Shown here in pieces: positions 43,708 to 54,124 of a stretch of 64,000 nucleotides of DNA (its first letter is position 1; each line of letters begins with the position of its first letter). Source of the stretch: Cryoendolithus antarcticus (Eukaryota > Ascomycota > Dothideomycetes > Cladosporiales > Cladosporiaceae); the NCBI GenBank assembly GCA_002077065.1, contig NAJO01000065.1:1-64000 (forward strand). Reading direction: 5' to 3'. The translations under genes and the position numbers were made by a program. Under the pieces are notes generated by a model. The model searched no databases and was not told the origin of the DNA. It saw only the letters and a program-made list of their open reading frames with translations.

Positions 43708-44234
43708 CTACATAAATCCCAATATCCTCAGGATGGTCATGTACGACACACGATTCTCGGCGACTCCTTTAACCGCAGCAGCATGCGTGTTCGCTAGCCC
43801 AATCTCCTCGCCAGCCCGCAGCAAGTCAGCAGTCAAAGCAATAATCTCCTTCTGCTTTTTCGTTTCGCCAATATGATACTCTATCACCGTCCGAGCCTTC
43901 GCAGCAAGTTCCGAGATGTCCTTGGCAAGCCCACGCCAGTACATAACGATGTCTTCGTGTAAATCTCACGCTGCGTGCAGAAGTTAGCCTGTGAGTTAGC
44001 GGCCTCGAAGCGACTGGGAGCTACTTCATTGCAGACGATCTGCGATACCATGGTCCGTTCGTCGACCCAAATGTACCATTCTCTGCTGGAAAGTTCGCGC
44101 TGAATAGCCTTCAGCAAATTTGCCATTGACTTGTCAATGTCTTCATCCAGCCTCTTGATCTCGACTTCATGTTCGGCCTCCGCTTTGGCTTCTAAGTCGG
44201 CATGTTTGCCGTCGGATACATCTGGTTGTGCCAT
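43708..44234 (-). CDS. Small helical orphan, tandem paralogue D
   Basis: Two exons, 44234-44015 and 43964-43708 (50-bp intron from GTCGCT to GTGAG, phase 1), 158 residues. Starts MAQPDVSDGKHADLEAKAEA, then a charged helix and LSSREWYIWVDERTMVSQIV with a CNE end, at the place equivalent to the intron block of A, B and C. Exon 2 reads LHEDIVMYWRGLAKDISELA and KARTVIEYHIGETKKQKEII, ending MTILRILGFM. The donor is weak; a better-looking GTAGCT donor a few bases upstream would match the family position but shifts frame, so either the junction is imperfect or the gene is drifting. First gene of the array, divergent from photolyase. Confidence 0.55.
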
Positions 44235-44938
44235 GTTGACGACGGCTTTTCCTGTCAGTGCTGTCTCTGCTCTGCCACAGCCCGGACTGACTTACAGCTC
44301 ACTCACTCGGTTCGCTCCCGATGACGACGGAAAGCGTGGATTTGCAACTCAAATGTTCGATGCTGGAGGCCTCTTTCTTGTGAGTAGTCTCGGAAGTAGA
44401 TCCTCGATTCTAGGGGACGAGTGCAGGAAACAATGGATAGAGACGCGACGAGATCGGGATAAGCGATGACCAGCTTACCATAGTGTCCATTTTGCTGATT
44501 TCGGAGTTCATGGTGGGTCAACAGACGCTGCGTCTTCTTGCGAATTGCTGCACTCGACTTTACTATGACATTGATGCTGACCAGGAAAGTCGACATGATC
44601 GGTCAGAACGGTCTACAAAGCGCTTTCATGTCTCGATAAAAGGAACTACAGACCCCAATGATCTGGCTGAGTGGTTTGTCCAGAGTGCGGTGAGAACGTT
44701 AGAGGAGACCATCGGTATGCATCAGAGCAGACAAACATCAGGTCTGCATTCGCCGATCAGTGCCAAGCTTTCCACATCTCGATCTTTCTCGATGCTAGCG
44801 CGATCGACTTTACTTCGACGTCAGGTACCATGACGCAGGTCTGACCATCTCCACCCCGTCGCAACGGCCATTGCGCCGTATAGTGGCGCACTCTGAATGT
44901 AAGTCTAAGTAAGCTTTGCTGTCCTTCAACCTGGGTTC
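44235..44938. other. Divergent intergenic region between orphan D and photolyase
   Basis: 704 bp holding the promoters of both neighbours. Several short frames exist on both strands, none with a recognisable pattern. Confidence 0.45.
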
Positions 44939-46683
44939 ATGCTCTCTCTCTGTCGCCATCGTTCACCCAAGATATCCATCTTCCACGGCTCCCTTGTACG
45001 CTCATCAAAGATGTCCAAACACGCCCGCTCCCCGAGCTCAGACGATGTCCTCAGACATCCGACTACGAAACGAGCAAAGGAGATAGACAAGAGTCCCCCA
45101 ATGACCCTTCTCGAAGAGGCTCTTACCAAGAACAAAGGCGACCACAAGCCTCGCAATGTCCTGCATTGGTTCCGCGCCAAGGACCTCAGGCTAGAAGACA
45201 ATCGCGCCCTCCACGCCGCGGCGCAAAAGGCCAAGGAAGGCAAAGGCTACCTCCTAGCAATGTATCTGCACTCCCCTAAAGACCTCGAGTGGCATGGGAC
45301 AAGTCCCGCGCGCACAGATTTTATCATGGAGAACTTGCGGATCATGCAAGATCAGCTGCAGAAACGCCACATCCCGCTTGCGATCGTAACAGCCGCCGAG
45401 CGCGGCGAGAAAGCTGCCAAAGTCATGGAGTTCGTGCAGGAGCACGACATCTCGCACATGTACGCGAACATCGAATACGAGGTAGATGAGCTTCGACGAG
45501 ATATCAAAGTCGCGAAGCTGGTACAAGCCGAGAAGGAGGTGTCATTCGAAGCACTGCATGATCAGACCGTGATAGTACCTGGGGAGTTGAAGACTGGAGC
45601 TGGAGGGCCGATGAAGGTGTTCACGCCTTATCATAAGGCTTGGCTAGCTGAGACGAAATCGGAGCCAAGTCTGCTTGATACTGTGCCTGTGCCCGAGGAG
45701 AATGATAAGAAAGCCGCGAAGGAGTTCAAGAAGCTGTTTGACACGAAGGTGCCGAGTCTAGCGGACTTGCCGGATAGCAAGCAATTCGAGGGTACGAAGG
45801 AGAGGGACCAGATCCGGAAGCTGTGGCCTGCTGGGAATGCAGCAGGGATGAAGCGACTGGGAGACTTTCTGCAGAAGAAGATCGGAACATACGCGGAAGA
45901 CAGGTCGAACCCTGCGCTAGATCCAGGTAGTAGGCTTAGTGCCTACTTCTCCACTGGTGTCGTGAGTGTAAGAGAAGTACTGAAGAAGACGAAGGAATTC
46001 AACAAGAACAAGCATTTCGATGCAGGCGACGCCGGCGTAGCGTCTTGGGTGCGAGAGATCGGTCAGTCTGCCAGTACCCACTGTGCCCACATACACACTA
46101 ACGAAATCCAGTCTTCCGCGAGCACTACCGCCAAATCATGGTAGTAATCCCTCACAACTCGCTCAACCTCCCCCAAAACATGAAGTTCGACAACGTCCAG
46201 TGGGAAGACGACCCAGACGGCCTCCAAAAGTGGTACGACGGTACAACAGGTGTCCCCTTCATTGACGCTGGCATGCGCCAGCTAAACGCCGAAGCCTACA
46301 TGCACAACCGCCTCCGCATGAACACCTCGTCCTACCTCCGCGCCAACCTCCTCATAGACTACCGCAGAGGTGAGCGCTGGTTCGCAGAGAAGCTAATCGA
46401 TTGGGACTTGTCGAACAACACGCAAGGCTGGGAGCCGAGCTACACGGTCTTCAACCCTGTCGTGCAGGCCGAGAAGTGCGACCCAGATGGCGATTACATC
46501 CGCAAATGGGTTCCGGAGCTAAAGGGCGTGAAGGGCAAGGCTGTGTTTGCGCCGCATGCGAGATTGAGCAAGGTGGAGTTCGAGAAGTTGGGGTATCCCA
46601 AGCCGCATGTCGATTATACGGAGAGCGCGGCGAGGGCGAAGGCGAGGTACAAGGCTGATTTGGCGGATGCACCGGATCCTTGA
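44939..46683 (+). CDS. PHR1: CPD DNA photolyase (class I)
   Basis: Repairs UV-induced cyclobutane pyrimidine dimers with light, using FAD and an antenna chromophore. Two exons, 44939-46061 and 46112-46683 (50-bp GTCAGT...TCCAG intron, phase 1), 564 residues. The first 24 residues (MLSLCRHRSPKISIFHGSLV, then RSSK) could be a mitochondrial presequence; the second Met at 45011 (MSKHARSPSSDDV) would give a nuclear form, as in other fungi. The antenna domain has VLHWFRAKDLRLEDNRALHA. The FAD domain has LDPGSRLSAYFSTGVVSVRE, FIDAGMRQLNAEAYMHNRLR and SSYLRANLLIDYRRGERWFA, then FNPVVQAEKCDPDGDYIRKW. The C-terminus ends in a Lys/Arg/Ala helix. Confidence 0.93.
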
Positions 46684-47393
46684 GGCAGCTACTGTGCGTC
46701 TCGAGCATCTGCGTTCGGGGGGGCAGGTGGAGGCTGTTGTGCATTCATGGCGATACGTTCAAAGCCAGTTCGCCGTTTGCTGAGATGCGCCTTGAATCCT
46801 GTCACTACACCGCCGGTAACAGGGCAATCGACCACGATAGCCCGTCGCGTTGACGAGTTCATATCGTCAGTCTCTCTCCAGCGACAGGCTCCTCAGATGG
46901 TCGACGCGGGGGAGAAGGTGCGACCGGCATTGCATGGCGGCGAGCCTCGAGTAGCAGGCGTACACCAACACAAGCTACTTTGGCAGGAACAATCGACAGA
47001 GATATTTTCAGCCTAGACCAAGGCACAAGGAGAGATCGGCGTAAAGCCACTTCCATTCACCGCATAACAACAATACATTGTTCTCGCTACTGTTCACGCT
47101 ACTGTCAACGTGAGTTTGCTATCATTCTCCTTGCTGCTCATACTCTCAATATCACATATTAAACCACACGCCGCCGCCGAGAAACGCACACGCCGAGACA
47201 ATGTTTGTCTTGCTCCTTCCTCATTCGTCCTGCGCTATACACTCACACGATCTAGGGTTAATACCTGGCCCCAAGAACAGCTCCTAGCAGCCACAGAGGC
47301 GCTAGTCTACAGATGAGAACCTGATCTACGTTATGGCACAGAGATCACGCGCGTTATTGCAGAACGAGTACGCTCTATTCCCTATTTGCTTAC
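46684..47393. other. Intergenic region downstream of photolyase
   Basis: 710 bp with no recognisable coding pattern on either strand. Confidence 0.45.
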
Positions 47394-47741
47394 ATGGCCT
47401 CAAGCATCTTTGCTGACCTGCTTGATCAGACGAAGGGCATAGCCGCAGCCGAGACTTCGGAAGAACACCACCGCCTTGGCGAGCAACCTGGCAGAGCTAT
47501 CAAATGCGCTTACGATTTGCGGATGGATGTGGCGACTATTGAGGCGAATGTAGTGGAGATGACTGGGGCTGATGGGAAGGGGAGGGAGTGGGAGGGGGTG
47601 GCGAGGCAGAGGCTCAAGAGGGTTTGGGAGAAACTGAGGCAACTGAAGAAGTTGAGTGCGAGGGAGGATCAGGCGATTAAGGAGGGGGAAAAGGTAAAGC
47701 AGGGAGCGGAGGAGTTGTGCTGGTGTTGTGGGGTGATGTGA
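47394..47741 (+). CDS. Short orphan protein E
   Basis: Single frame of 115 residues from ATG at 47394: MASSIFADLLDQTKGIAAAE, then a charged helix containing REWEGVARQRLKRVWEKLRQ and LKKLSAREDQAIKEGEKVKQ, ending in a cysteine-rich ELCWCCGVM. That C-terminal CWCC could be a metal or lipid site. I do not recognise it. Part of it resembles the frame at 48170-48508 (VW-x-K-x3-L-x2-LS-x3-D-x-A), so the two may be an old duplication. Real gene status rests only on codon texture and the end cysteines. Confidence 0.4.
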   Translation: MASSIFADLLDQTKGIAAAETSEEHHRLGEQPGRAIKCAYDLRMDVATIEANVVEMTGADGKGREWEGVARQRLKRVWEKLRQLKKLSAREDQAIKEGEKVKQGAEELCWCCGVM

Positions 47742-47799
47742 AGGCGGTGGATTGAGGGGGTAGAGGGATTTGGACGGGCATGAACGACCTAGATGCGCA

Positions 47800-48508
47800 A
47801 TTCAATATCAGTCAGCGTAAAGGGAGTATCTCTTACTCTCAGATGCCTTACCTTCGTCTACCGCTCCTAACTGTACTCACTACAGACAATGTAAGCCTAA
47901 CCCCTTTCCGACGGCCTAGTAATTTCCTCCTGACCGTCTACAGGTCTCCTTCCCGCTACGTCCGCGAATACCACGAAGCTCTCCTCTCAGCCACAGAATG
48001 TCTGCTTAGTAGCTGCGCCGAAAAAGTGAAAGATAGCCCTCGCACAGCTCACACCCTCCGGCATCGCGTTGGTCTCCCGATCCCTACGACCTCAGTAGCC
48101 TGATACTAATTGATGAGCTCTTGAAACAAGCTCAAAGCAGCAGCGAAAACCAATGATTGAAGAGAAACCGTGCGAGTGCGGGTGCGGAAAGCGTATGATA
48201 CGCACAACGCGCTCCGAATAGTCGCCCATCAAGCGAAGGCGCACTGTGACTGCACACGAGATTCCAAGGCATGGACCGGCAACGAGCCGAGAGTAAGGGC
48301 AGTCTGGTTCAAGACCAAGGAACTACTTGCATTGAGTAGTGAGTTGGACAAGGCGTACGAGAGTGGACTGGAAAGGGATTGCTGGGAACAGCTTAGGTAT
48401 ACGATGGGGCAGGTGAAGGCGAGAGTGAAAAGGGGGGTGGTGAGGGCTGATGTGATGGCGTCGTTGTCTGCGTGCTCATTGCCCAACGCATCTCTCTGGC
48501 TGACATAA
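47800..48508 (+). pseudogene. Degraded relative of orphan E
   Basis: Pieces that read as protein lie in more than one register. After a GTAAGC...CTACAG intron (about 47892-47942) comes RYVREYHEALLSATECLLSS then CAEKVKDS. After a shift comes WSPDPYDLSSLILIDELLKQ and AQSSSENQ-stop near 48155. From 48170 a third frame (first codon GTG) gives HNALRIVAHQAKAHCDC and EPRVRAVWFKTKELLALSSE, then LDKAYESGLERDCWEQL. The last resembles orphan E. No single splice chain joins them, so I annotate a broken gene or two overlapping remnants. Confidence 0.3.
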
Positions 48509-48645
48509 TTCTTTTGACCCAATGCCTCAGTCCAACCCGTTACCCGTCGTATCATACACGTCGTTTCCTTCTCCAATCTCCTCACCGGTAACGCCCGCTA
48601 GTGATACAATGCCGTTTCCTCCTCTTTGCCCCTTGACGACTGCAA

Positions 48646-50700
48646 TCAATCAAACCCACCCGGCATCTTCTTGTCCTTCGCCTGCTGCTCCATCCTCCGT
48701 ACCCGTTCCAGCACAGCCGACGGTCTCCTCTCGGGTGCTGGTGGCTTGACTTCGCCACTAGCTGGCGCGACAGGAGGCACAGGCTCGTTCAGAATCGGTA
48801 TACCTGTCGCACTCAATTCCGGCGTATCTAGCGCTGATGCACCGCCGGTGGTCGGAGCATCATCAGAGGGCTGCGGTGGCGGTATACCCCGTGCTTCATC
48901 CGGAAGCTCTGGGTCAGTTTTTGGGACACTTGAGATCGCGAGACCTTTTGGCGCCTCGGCCGGTGCCTCATGGTTCGTGGTAATGGCGTCCAGATCCTTG
49001 GGCATAGGGTCGGCGTCCAGTGAAACTGGAACTGATTTGCTGATACTCATCGACTTTCGATGACTCCGGAAGACCTCAAGCAGTCTCTCCTCTGGCTCCG
49101 GCTTCGTCTCCGTCGGCACTGCTTCCACACCATCTCCAGTCACATCCTTCGGCTCCAACGCGCCCTTCGCCTCCGCCGCCTCCGCCTCCGGGATGCCCTC
49201 CAAGCTTGGCCTTACAGCCTCAACCCTCGGCGTCCCAACCCTCGCCCCTACGTTGGGCACAACCCCACCCCCAACCCTAGCCCAAAACATCTTTTCTCTG
49301 AGTCTGACGGCCTCCTCCCACGCGCCCATCTCGCCAACCTCGCCTTGAGAAACCCGCCAATGCCCTTCCCTGATCATGCGCAAGAAGCTGACTAGCTCGG
49401 CACTACTCCTCACCCGACCAAGGCAGAACTCGCAAAGCGGGTATCGCTGCGCTGAGTCCTCTTCGCTGACTCGAAACCGATGTCGTCGTACGTACGGTTC
49501 CGCTTTGCGAGCTTCGCCACATAGCGCGCAGGCGAAGATGGGGCCATAGAACTTGGTCTGCGGACTGAAGGGCTCAATCGCCAGGGTCCCTGCGAGGAGT
49601 GCAGAGGCTACGCTGCGACGCGAGAGGAAGGAGAGGCCTGGTGCGAGGTCTAGGCGGAGGGTCGGCTCGATGTCTTCGGTCTGCACGCGCTTGTAGAATT
49701 TGGAATCCTTGAGAGGCGGCTGCGAGGCGGCGAAAGTGGCGGATTGGGGACTTGAATTTGTGGAGAAGGAAAAGGCGCCTGGTAGGGCAGGAGAGGATGT
49801 GCTGAGATTGGTTTGACTGCTGGAGGTCAGAGGCGGCTGCGTGGTGTTGCTGCTGTTTGCGCGGGAGTGACCGAGAGCTATGCGTGATGTCTTCAGTAGG
49901 TCGAGGAAATCTGTGTACGCTGCTACATCGTTTCGGAGGACAGGTGTGAGCAATTGTTTGTAGTGGAGTGGGTGCTCTGGGTTGAACTCGGCGGGTTGGG
50001 TAGCGTTGGGAGAGAGCTGCATGGAGTCAAACGTTGCAGTCCCGGCGTGTATGGGTGTGGACGGCATGCTGTCTAGCCGTGTGTCGATGTCGCCTCGTTC
50101 TGACATCTTCTCCATAGTGAGCTTCAGATCTTGCAACTGCTCCTGCTGCGATCCTAGCAGTACCGAGTTATCTTCGATTTGACTTCTCAGCTGTGCCACC
50201 TTCTTCTCTGCCGCTTCCGTCTCCTTCCTTGCAGCCGCCACCATGGTATTCGCCTCCTCGAACAGCGCAGTAGTCAGACTCTCCAGCTCGCCCTCTGTCT
50301 GGCGTCTTGAGTTCTCCGCCTCTTCTCTCGCAGCCTTCTCTTTCGCCAAGTCCGCTCGCAGCGCCTCCATAGTCTTCTCGATCTCGTTCTTCCGCACAAA
50401 GATTCCATTTGCGATCATGTCGTCAATACTCTTCTTCTCGGCTTTCACCCGTGCGTGATCCCGTTTCATCAGATCCAGTTCATGTCTCGTGACTTGCAGT
50501 GTATCATCCAGGTTCGTCTGATAGTTGATCGAGTTCACCAGCTTTGTGCTTAGCATTGCGACCTCCTGGCTCAAGTCTGGTTGGCTGCCCTGCCTCTCGT
50601 CTGTGCTGTGAGCCCTGTGCACAGGCGAGGGTGTCCGCGTGTCCATGACGTGCTCGTCGCGCATACTGCTCACGGGATGCTGCATTGCTACGGCTGCCAT
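48646..50700 (-). CDS. SEC2: Rab guanine-nucleotide exchange factor Sec2
   Basis: Activates the Rab Sec4 on post-Golgi secretory vesicles. The frame is open to 50820, but its first codon there is TTG; the first in-frame ATG is at 50700 (MAAVAMQHPVSSMRDEHVMD), giving 684 residues. A short spliced 5' exon is possible. The Sec2 coiled coil (about residues 45-205) includes LVNSINYQTNLDDTLQVTRH, ELDLMKRDHARVKAEKKSID, NGIFVRKNEIEKTMEALRAD and ELESLTTALFEEANTMVAAA, the SEC2 signature. A second conserved region holds CALCGEARKAEPYVRRHRFR and YPLCEFCLGRVRSSAELVSF, a CxxC pair typical of fungal Sec2. The last 200 residues are Pro/Glu/Ala-rich. Confidence 0.92.
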   Translation of the reverse strand: MAAVAMQHPVSSMRDEHVMDTRTPSPVHRAHSTDERQGSQPDLSQEVAMLSTKLVNSINYQTNLDDTLQVTRHELDLMKRDHARVKAEKKSIDDMIANGIFVRKNEIEKTMEALRADLAKEKAAREEAENSRRQTEGELESLTTALFEEANTMVAAARKETEAAEKKVAQLRSQIEDNSVLLGSQQEQLQDLKLTMEKMSERGDIDTRLDSMPSTPIHAGTATFDSMQLSPNATQPAEFNPEHPLHYKQLLTPVLRNDVAAYTDFLDLLKTSRIALGHSRANSSNTTQPPLTSSSQTNLSTSSPALPGAFSFSTNSSPQSATFAASQPPLKDSKFYKRVQTEDIEPTLRLDLAPGLSFLSRRSVASALLAGTLAIEPFSPQTKFYGPIFACALCGEARKAEPYVRRHRFRVSEEDSAQRYPLCEFCLGRVRSSAELVSFLRMIREGHWRVSQGEVGEMGAWEEAVRLREKMFWARVGGGVVPNVGARVGTPRVEAVRPSLEGIPEAEAAEAKGALEPKDVTGDGVEAVPTETKPEPEERLLEVFRSHRKSMSISKSVPVSLDADPMPKDLDAITTNHEAPAEAPKGLAISSVPKTDPELPDEARGIPPPQPSDDAPTTGGASALDTPELSATGIPILNEPVPPVAPASGEVKPPAPERRPSAVLERVRRMEQQAKDKKMPGGFD

Positions 50701-50820
50701 GTTGATATCCTGACTCGCGGTGGAAATCGGTCTCGCAAGCGCAGGGGTTGCAGGCACAAGATTCTGTCGTGTCACCGGGCGGGAAGACGAGGATTTGGGG
50801 AAGCCATTTGCCCAGCTCAA

Positions 50821-51547
50821 GTGGGCGACCAGAAAGCTGAGGAGTGATCTGAGTGACTTGTGATTGGAAGACGGGAGATTGATCTGTCACTCACTCTGCC
50901 AGAATGAACACACGCGCAATTGACTTTCCCCGAGGCGCTTCTTACGACTGTGGCGGCGGGAAGGGCCGCGGGAGGCCGTTGACAACGCTTCTTTGTAATG
51001 GGGTTGTTCGGGAAACACGTGAGTGGAAAGATCGAGAGCTATTCTGGAATGTATACAATGGGAAGGGGAGGATTCGATCGGATATGCTCGTCAGAGTCAA
51101 CACGCGCGACGCACCCATGGCAGAGATCATTACATTGACAGCGCCAAGACTGGAGACCCCTGCGGAGAGCGGGCGCTCATGGCAACGGCGGCGGTTAACT
51201 TAGATTTGACGGCAAGTTGTTCAGCATCTCTATACCTCTTCCGTCTTGAACCCCTCGACAGAACTATGTCGCTTGCTCCGGGGGCGTCCACCTCGCTGAG
51301 TCCCACTGACCTTCATCTGCCCACTGCAGCAAGCTTCGGCCTCGAGGCTGTATAATGATATGCTTCCCTCTCTGATGTCGTTAGTTCTCCCTGAACATGA
51401 CCGCTGTGGGTGCGCCCGAGAGATGAGTCGTAGTAGCCCTTGTGTCTGCCAGCTAGAAAACCATCGAAGAGCATTCGCGACGCAGAAATCACTGGTGCTC
51501 TACAGCCATGCGCCGCAGAGCCGTCCGACCAATGATAACCAGCTGGG
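50821..51547. other. Intergenic region upstream of SEC2
   Basis: About 730 bp containing the SEC2 promoter and possibly its 5' exon. Frames present are short and unrecognised. Confidence 0.4.
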
Positions 51548-52202
51548 TCACACGTGGTGTCCACTGGAGAAGGGAGCAAGATACTCGAGGACCACCGAGT
51601 CTTTCTTACTCTCGAAATGATACCGATCGGTCGAGGTGTCGTGCACAGTGAGCTCACGAAGTCCTGTGAGCGAGCGCAACACCGCCTCTACCACCCGATC
51701 TGCTCTCTCGACGCACGGCTTCACTGCGCTGGTCCCACCGCGCGCTAAAGCCCGCAGCTGTCCGATCAGCCCGTCGTAGGGATCGCCGACTTCGAGTGTG
51801 GTGATGCGATGATGCCGGCGACCGTACTCGGCACGAATGCGATGTGGCTCATTCGCAAACTGCTTGCCGAGACGGGGATTATTTATGAAGTTACCGGATC
51901 AAGGAGTGCGCGAACAAGTTGTAGCAGTGTAACTCCGCAGGCACGGTTTGCCAGGCGAGATCTCCTGCTTCGATGCTGATTTGCTTGCAGGTGAGCAGGA
52001 CAGCGAAATTAGGGTGTCCGCCCTGGTATTCAGCGGGTCTGTTGCGGCGAAGATCCTGTAGTAGGTTAATATGAGTTATATCCCAGAGTCCGCTGAAGAC
52101 GAGCTCCTAGATGTTGTTGCGCAGCTCGGCCGGTAGCTTGGCGAAGGGCGAGCTGCTCATGCCGTCGACAACAATGGGCGACGAGGTGGCCATTTCGCTC
52201 AT
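51548..52202 (-). pseudogene. 2EXR/F-box-like gene with an in-frame stop
   Basis: From ATG at 52202 the frame reads MSEMATSSPIVVDG, then SPFAKLPAELRNNI and ELVFSGLWDITHINLL, FAVLLTCKQISIEAGDLAWQ, the standard opening of the large fungal 2EXR/F-box-like family. A TAG at 52107-52109 replaces the Tyr expected in LPAELRNxIYEL. Further on the frame shifts through a possible very short intron (GTAACT...GCAAG) to a clean stretch: EPHRIRAEYGRRHHRITTLE, VGDPYDGLIGQLRALA, ADRVVEAVLRSLTGLREL, ending at TGA 51548-51550. With one nonsense codon and otherwise good text, it looks recently inactivated, or the TAG could be a sequencing error. These proteins are numerous and of unknown function. Confidence 0.5.
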
Positions 52203-52556
52203 GATGACGCGGCAGTGTAGTGTAGGCGAGTTAAAGGTGATGTTGAATCAAGAGAGGAGTGCGGTTAATGTAGTATTTGTGGCAAAGTGCAGGTCACGGG
52301 GCAGGTGCATGGGCAGACGCGAAGGGCAGGAGCGGACGTGCAGTGAGTAAGTAAGGCAGGAACGAAGCTGAGAACTGTTACGATAAAAAATTACATCGCT
52401 GCACTTCACTTCGGCCACTTTAGCTGATACAATCAGCATATGCTAGGTACTCTATTCCTTGTCAAGAGCCGAGCAATTCCTTGGGACCGCTGCCACAGCT
52501 GTTTCGCCTTCCGCAGGAGCCATAGCTAAGACCGTGGTCCATCTATAGACGCATTG
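52203..52556. other. Intergenic region
   Basis: 354 bp with nothing recognisable; includes the likely promoter of the 2EXR pseudogene. Confidence 0.4.
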
Positions 52557-53720
52557 TCACTCCTGGACCATATACTTGTGCAGCATCACTTCCTGATCAT
52601 CCCCCCACTTCGCCCTCCCCTTCGGCTCCGCAACAACACCCGCCGTATAAGCCACCGGCTCATCAACATACGTCTCCCACACCTTCCACCTTCTCGGATC
52701 ATCCTCTCCCGTCACCCCGAGCCTCATCGTGACGCCTTTCTCGGCTTTTGGATTAATCTCAGGCGGATCTCGTTTGTCCACCCGGTGCTCTTCAGCGCGG
52801 CGGGGGTGCGGGATCAGGATCTTGCTGCCGGTGGTCCAGTCTTCTATAAGGTGGGGTGGCCACTCGCCGACGCCGAAGAAGGACTGGTCGATACGACTTT
52901 CGGGCTCCGAGGGGTCGTCGAGGAAGGGCACGCGGTGGACTACCCTTGCAGGAATGGCTGCAACGGACTCTGCCGAAGGTGCTGTTGTGGGCTCTGCTGG
53001 AGTTGCTGGGGCGAGTTCTGCCAGAGCAGCTGGAAGTGGCTCTGCTGCAGCTGCTGAAACCGGCTCCGCAGTAAGTGATAGCGGTGTTTGAATGAATGGC
53101 GGAGTGATGGGGCGCGGCACATAGCCTGCATCCCCTTCAAAGACTTCGGTGAACTTGCTCTTGTAAGCCTTCTTCGGCTTGCTTGAGGCTTCCTGCTTCG
53201 CATCCTGGGGCTTCGCTGGCTCTGCCGCTACCCCGTCTAGAGTGAGAGCACCTGGAAGCGTCACAACGAGAGTTTGCAGCTCCAGTGGTGGGTCCAACTT
53301 GGTGGTGCCAACATCTTGGTCAAACTTCTGGACCAAAACTCCCGGCTTCACGTGCTCAAACCTCCGCCGCTCCTCCTTCGACTTCCTCCCAAGCGCAAAA
53401 GTCTCCCTCGTGGGCGTAAGACGATCCCGAAGTCCCTTCAGCTCATCAGTAGAGCTCCGGCGCAGTCGCAGCCGATCATCTGCTGAATTCTCCTTAGACG
53501 GTATGACCAGATCCCGGAGTCTTTGAAGAGCCGCGCTGGAGCGACGTCGTGGGCGAGGGGCCACAGGATCTTCCTGCTTAGGCTTGATGAGGTCTTTGAC
53601 GAAGTGGTAGGCGATGCTTGAGCGGCGGCGTATTGGGCCAAGGCGAGGCTCTTCGTCGGGGGTGAGTTGATGCTTTTCGGTGGGGCTAGTGACCTTGATG
53701 CGGGATTTGGGGTCGGTCAT
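52557..53720 (-). CDS. Protein with triplicated RRRSS module, unknown function
   Basis: Single frame; the conserved-looking start is the ATG at 53720 (MTDPKSRIKVTSPTEKHQLT), giving 387 residues, although the frame is open to 53936. The N-terminal 110 residues contain three copies of a module: RRRSSIAYHFVKDLIKPKQE, RRRSSAALQRLRDLVIPSKE and LRRSSTDELKGLRDRLTPTR. Each has an RRxSS site of the kind phosphorylated by basophilic kinases (PKA, AGC), then a Leu-rich amphipathic turn and Pro. Then come GRKSKEERRRFEHVKPGVLV, an Ala/Pro/Glu-rich linker, and a C-terminal region with FFGVGEWPPHLIEDWTTGSK and GEDDPRRW. I do not recognise the family; a kinase-regulated adaptor is a guess from the repeats. 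Confidence 0.65.
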   Translation of the reverse strand: MTDPKSRIKVTSPTEKHQLTPDEEPRLGPIRRRSSIAYHFVKDLIKPKQEDPVAPRPRRRSSAALQRLRDLVIPSKENSADDRLRLRRSSTDELKGLRDRLTPTRETFALGRKSKEERRRFEHVKPGVLVQKFDQDVGTTKLDPPLELQTLVVTLPGALTLDGVAAEPAKPQDAKQEASSKPKKAYKSKFTEVFEGDAGYVPRPITPPFIQTPLSLTAEPVSAAAAEPLPAALAELAPATPAEPTTAPSAESVAAIPARVVHRVPFLDDPSEPESRIDQSFFGVGEWPPHLIEDWTTGSKILIPHPRRAEEHRVDKRDPPEINPKAEKGVTMRLGVTGEDDPRRWKVWETYVDEPVAYTAGVVAEPKGRAKWGDDQEVMLHKYMVQE

Positions 53721-54124
53721 GGCTGCGGTGATACTTACGTTTGGCGATGTTGCCAAGTAGATCGAGGACGACATCCATCCCTGCGATCGCCAACATGGTG
53801 AAGTCATTGTCGATGAACAAAGCCTTGTGCCATTGATTCGCCGGATGTGGCCACTGTGTTTGTACGCGTCTAGACTGGAAATTATGAGAGAGCTGGTACA
53901 CGAACAAAGAAAGTACTTTGAGGTTTTGAATCGCAAGCTGTCGCAGCATCAATACTGCCTGCATCTATCTTTGCACTACTGCAACAGAGCCTAGGCCACT
54001 CTCGATGCTTGACGTGATGTTGGTCTATGCCCACACAGTATGCTCCGGCGAACTTGCAAATTTCCCATCATCGCGCCGTATCAGTATCGACTGCCAGCTC
54101 ATGCAATGCTACTCCGACGACTCG

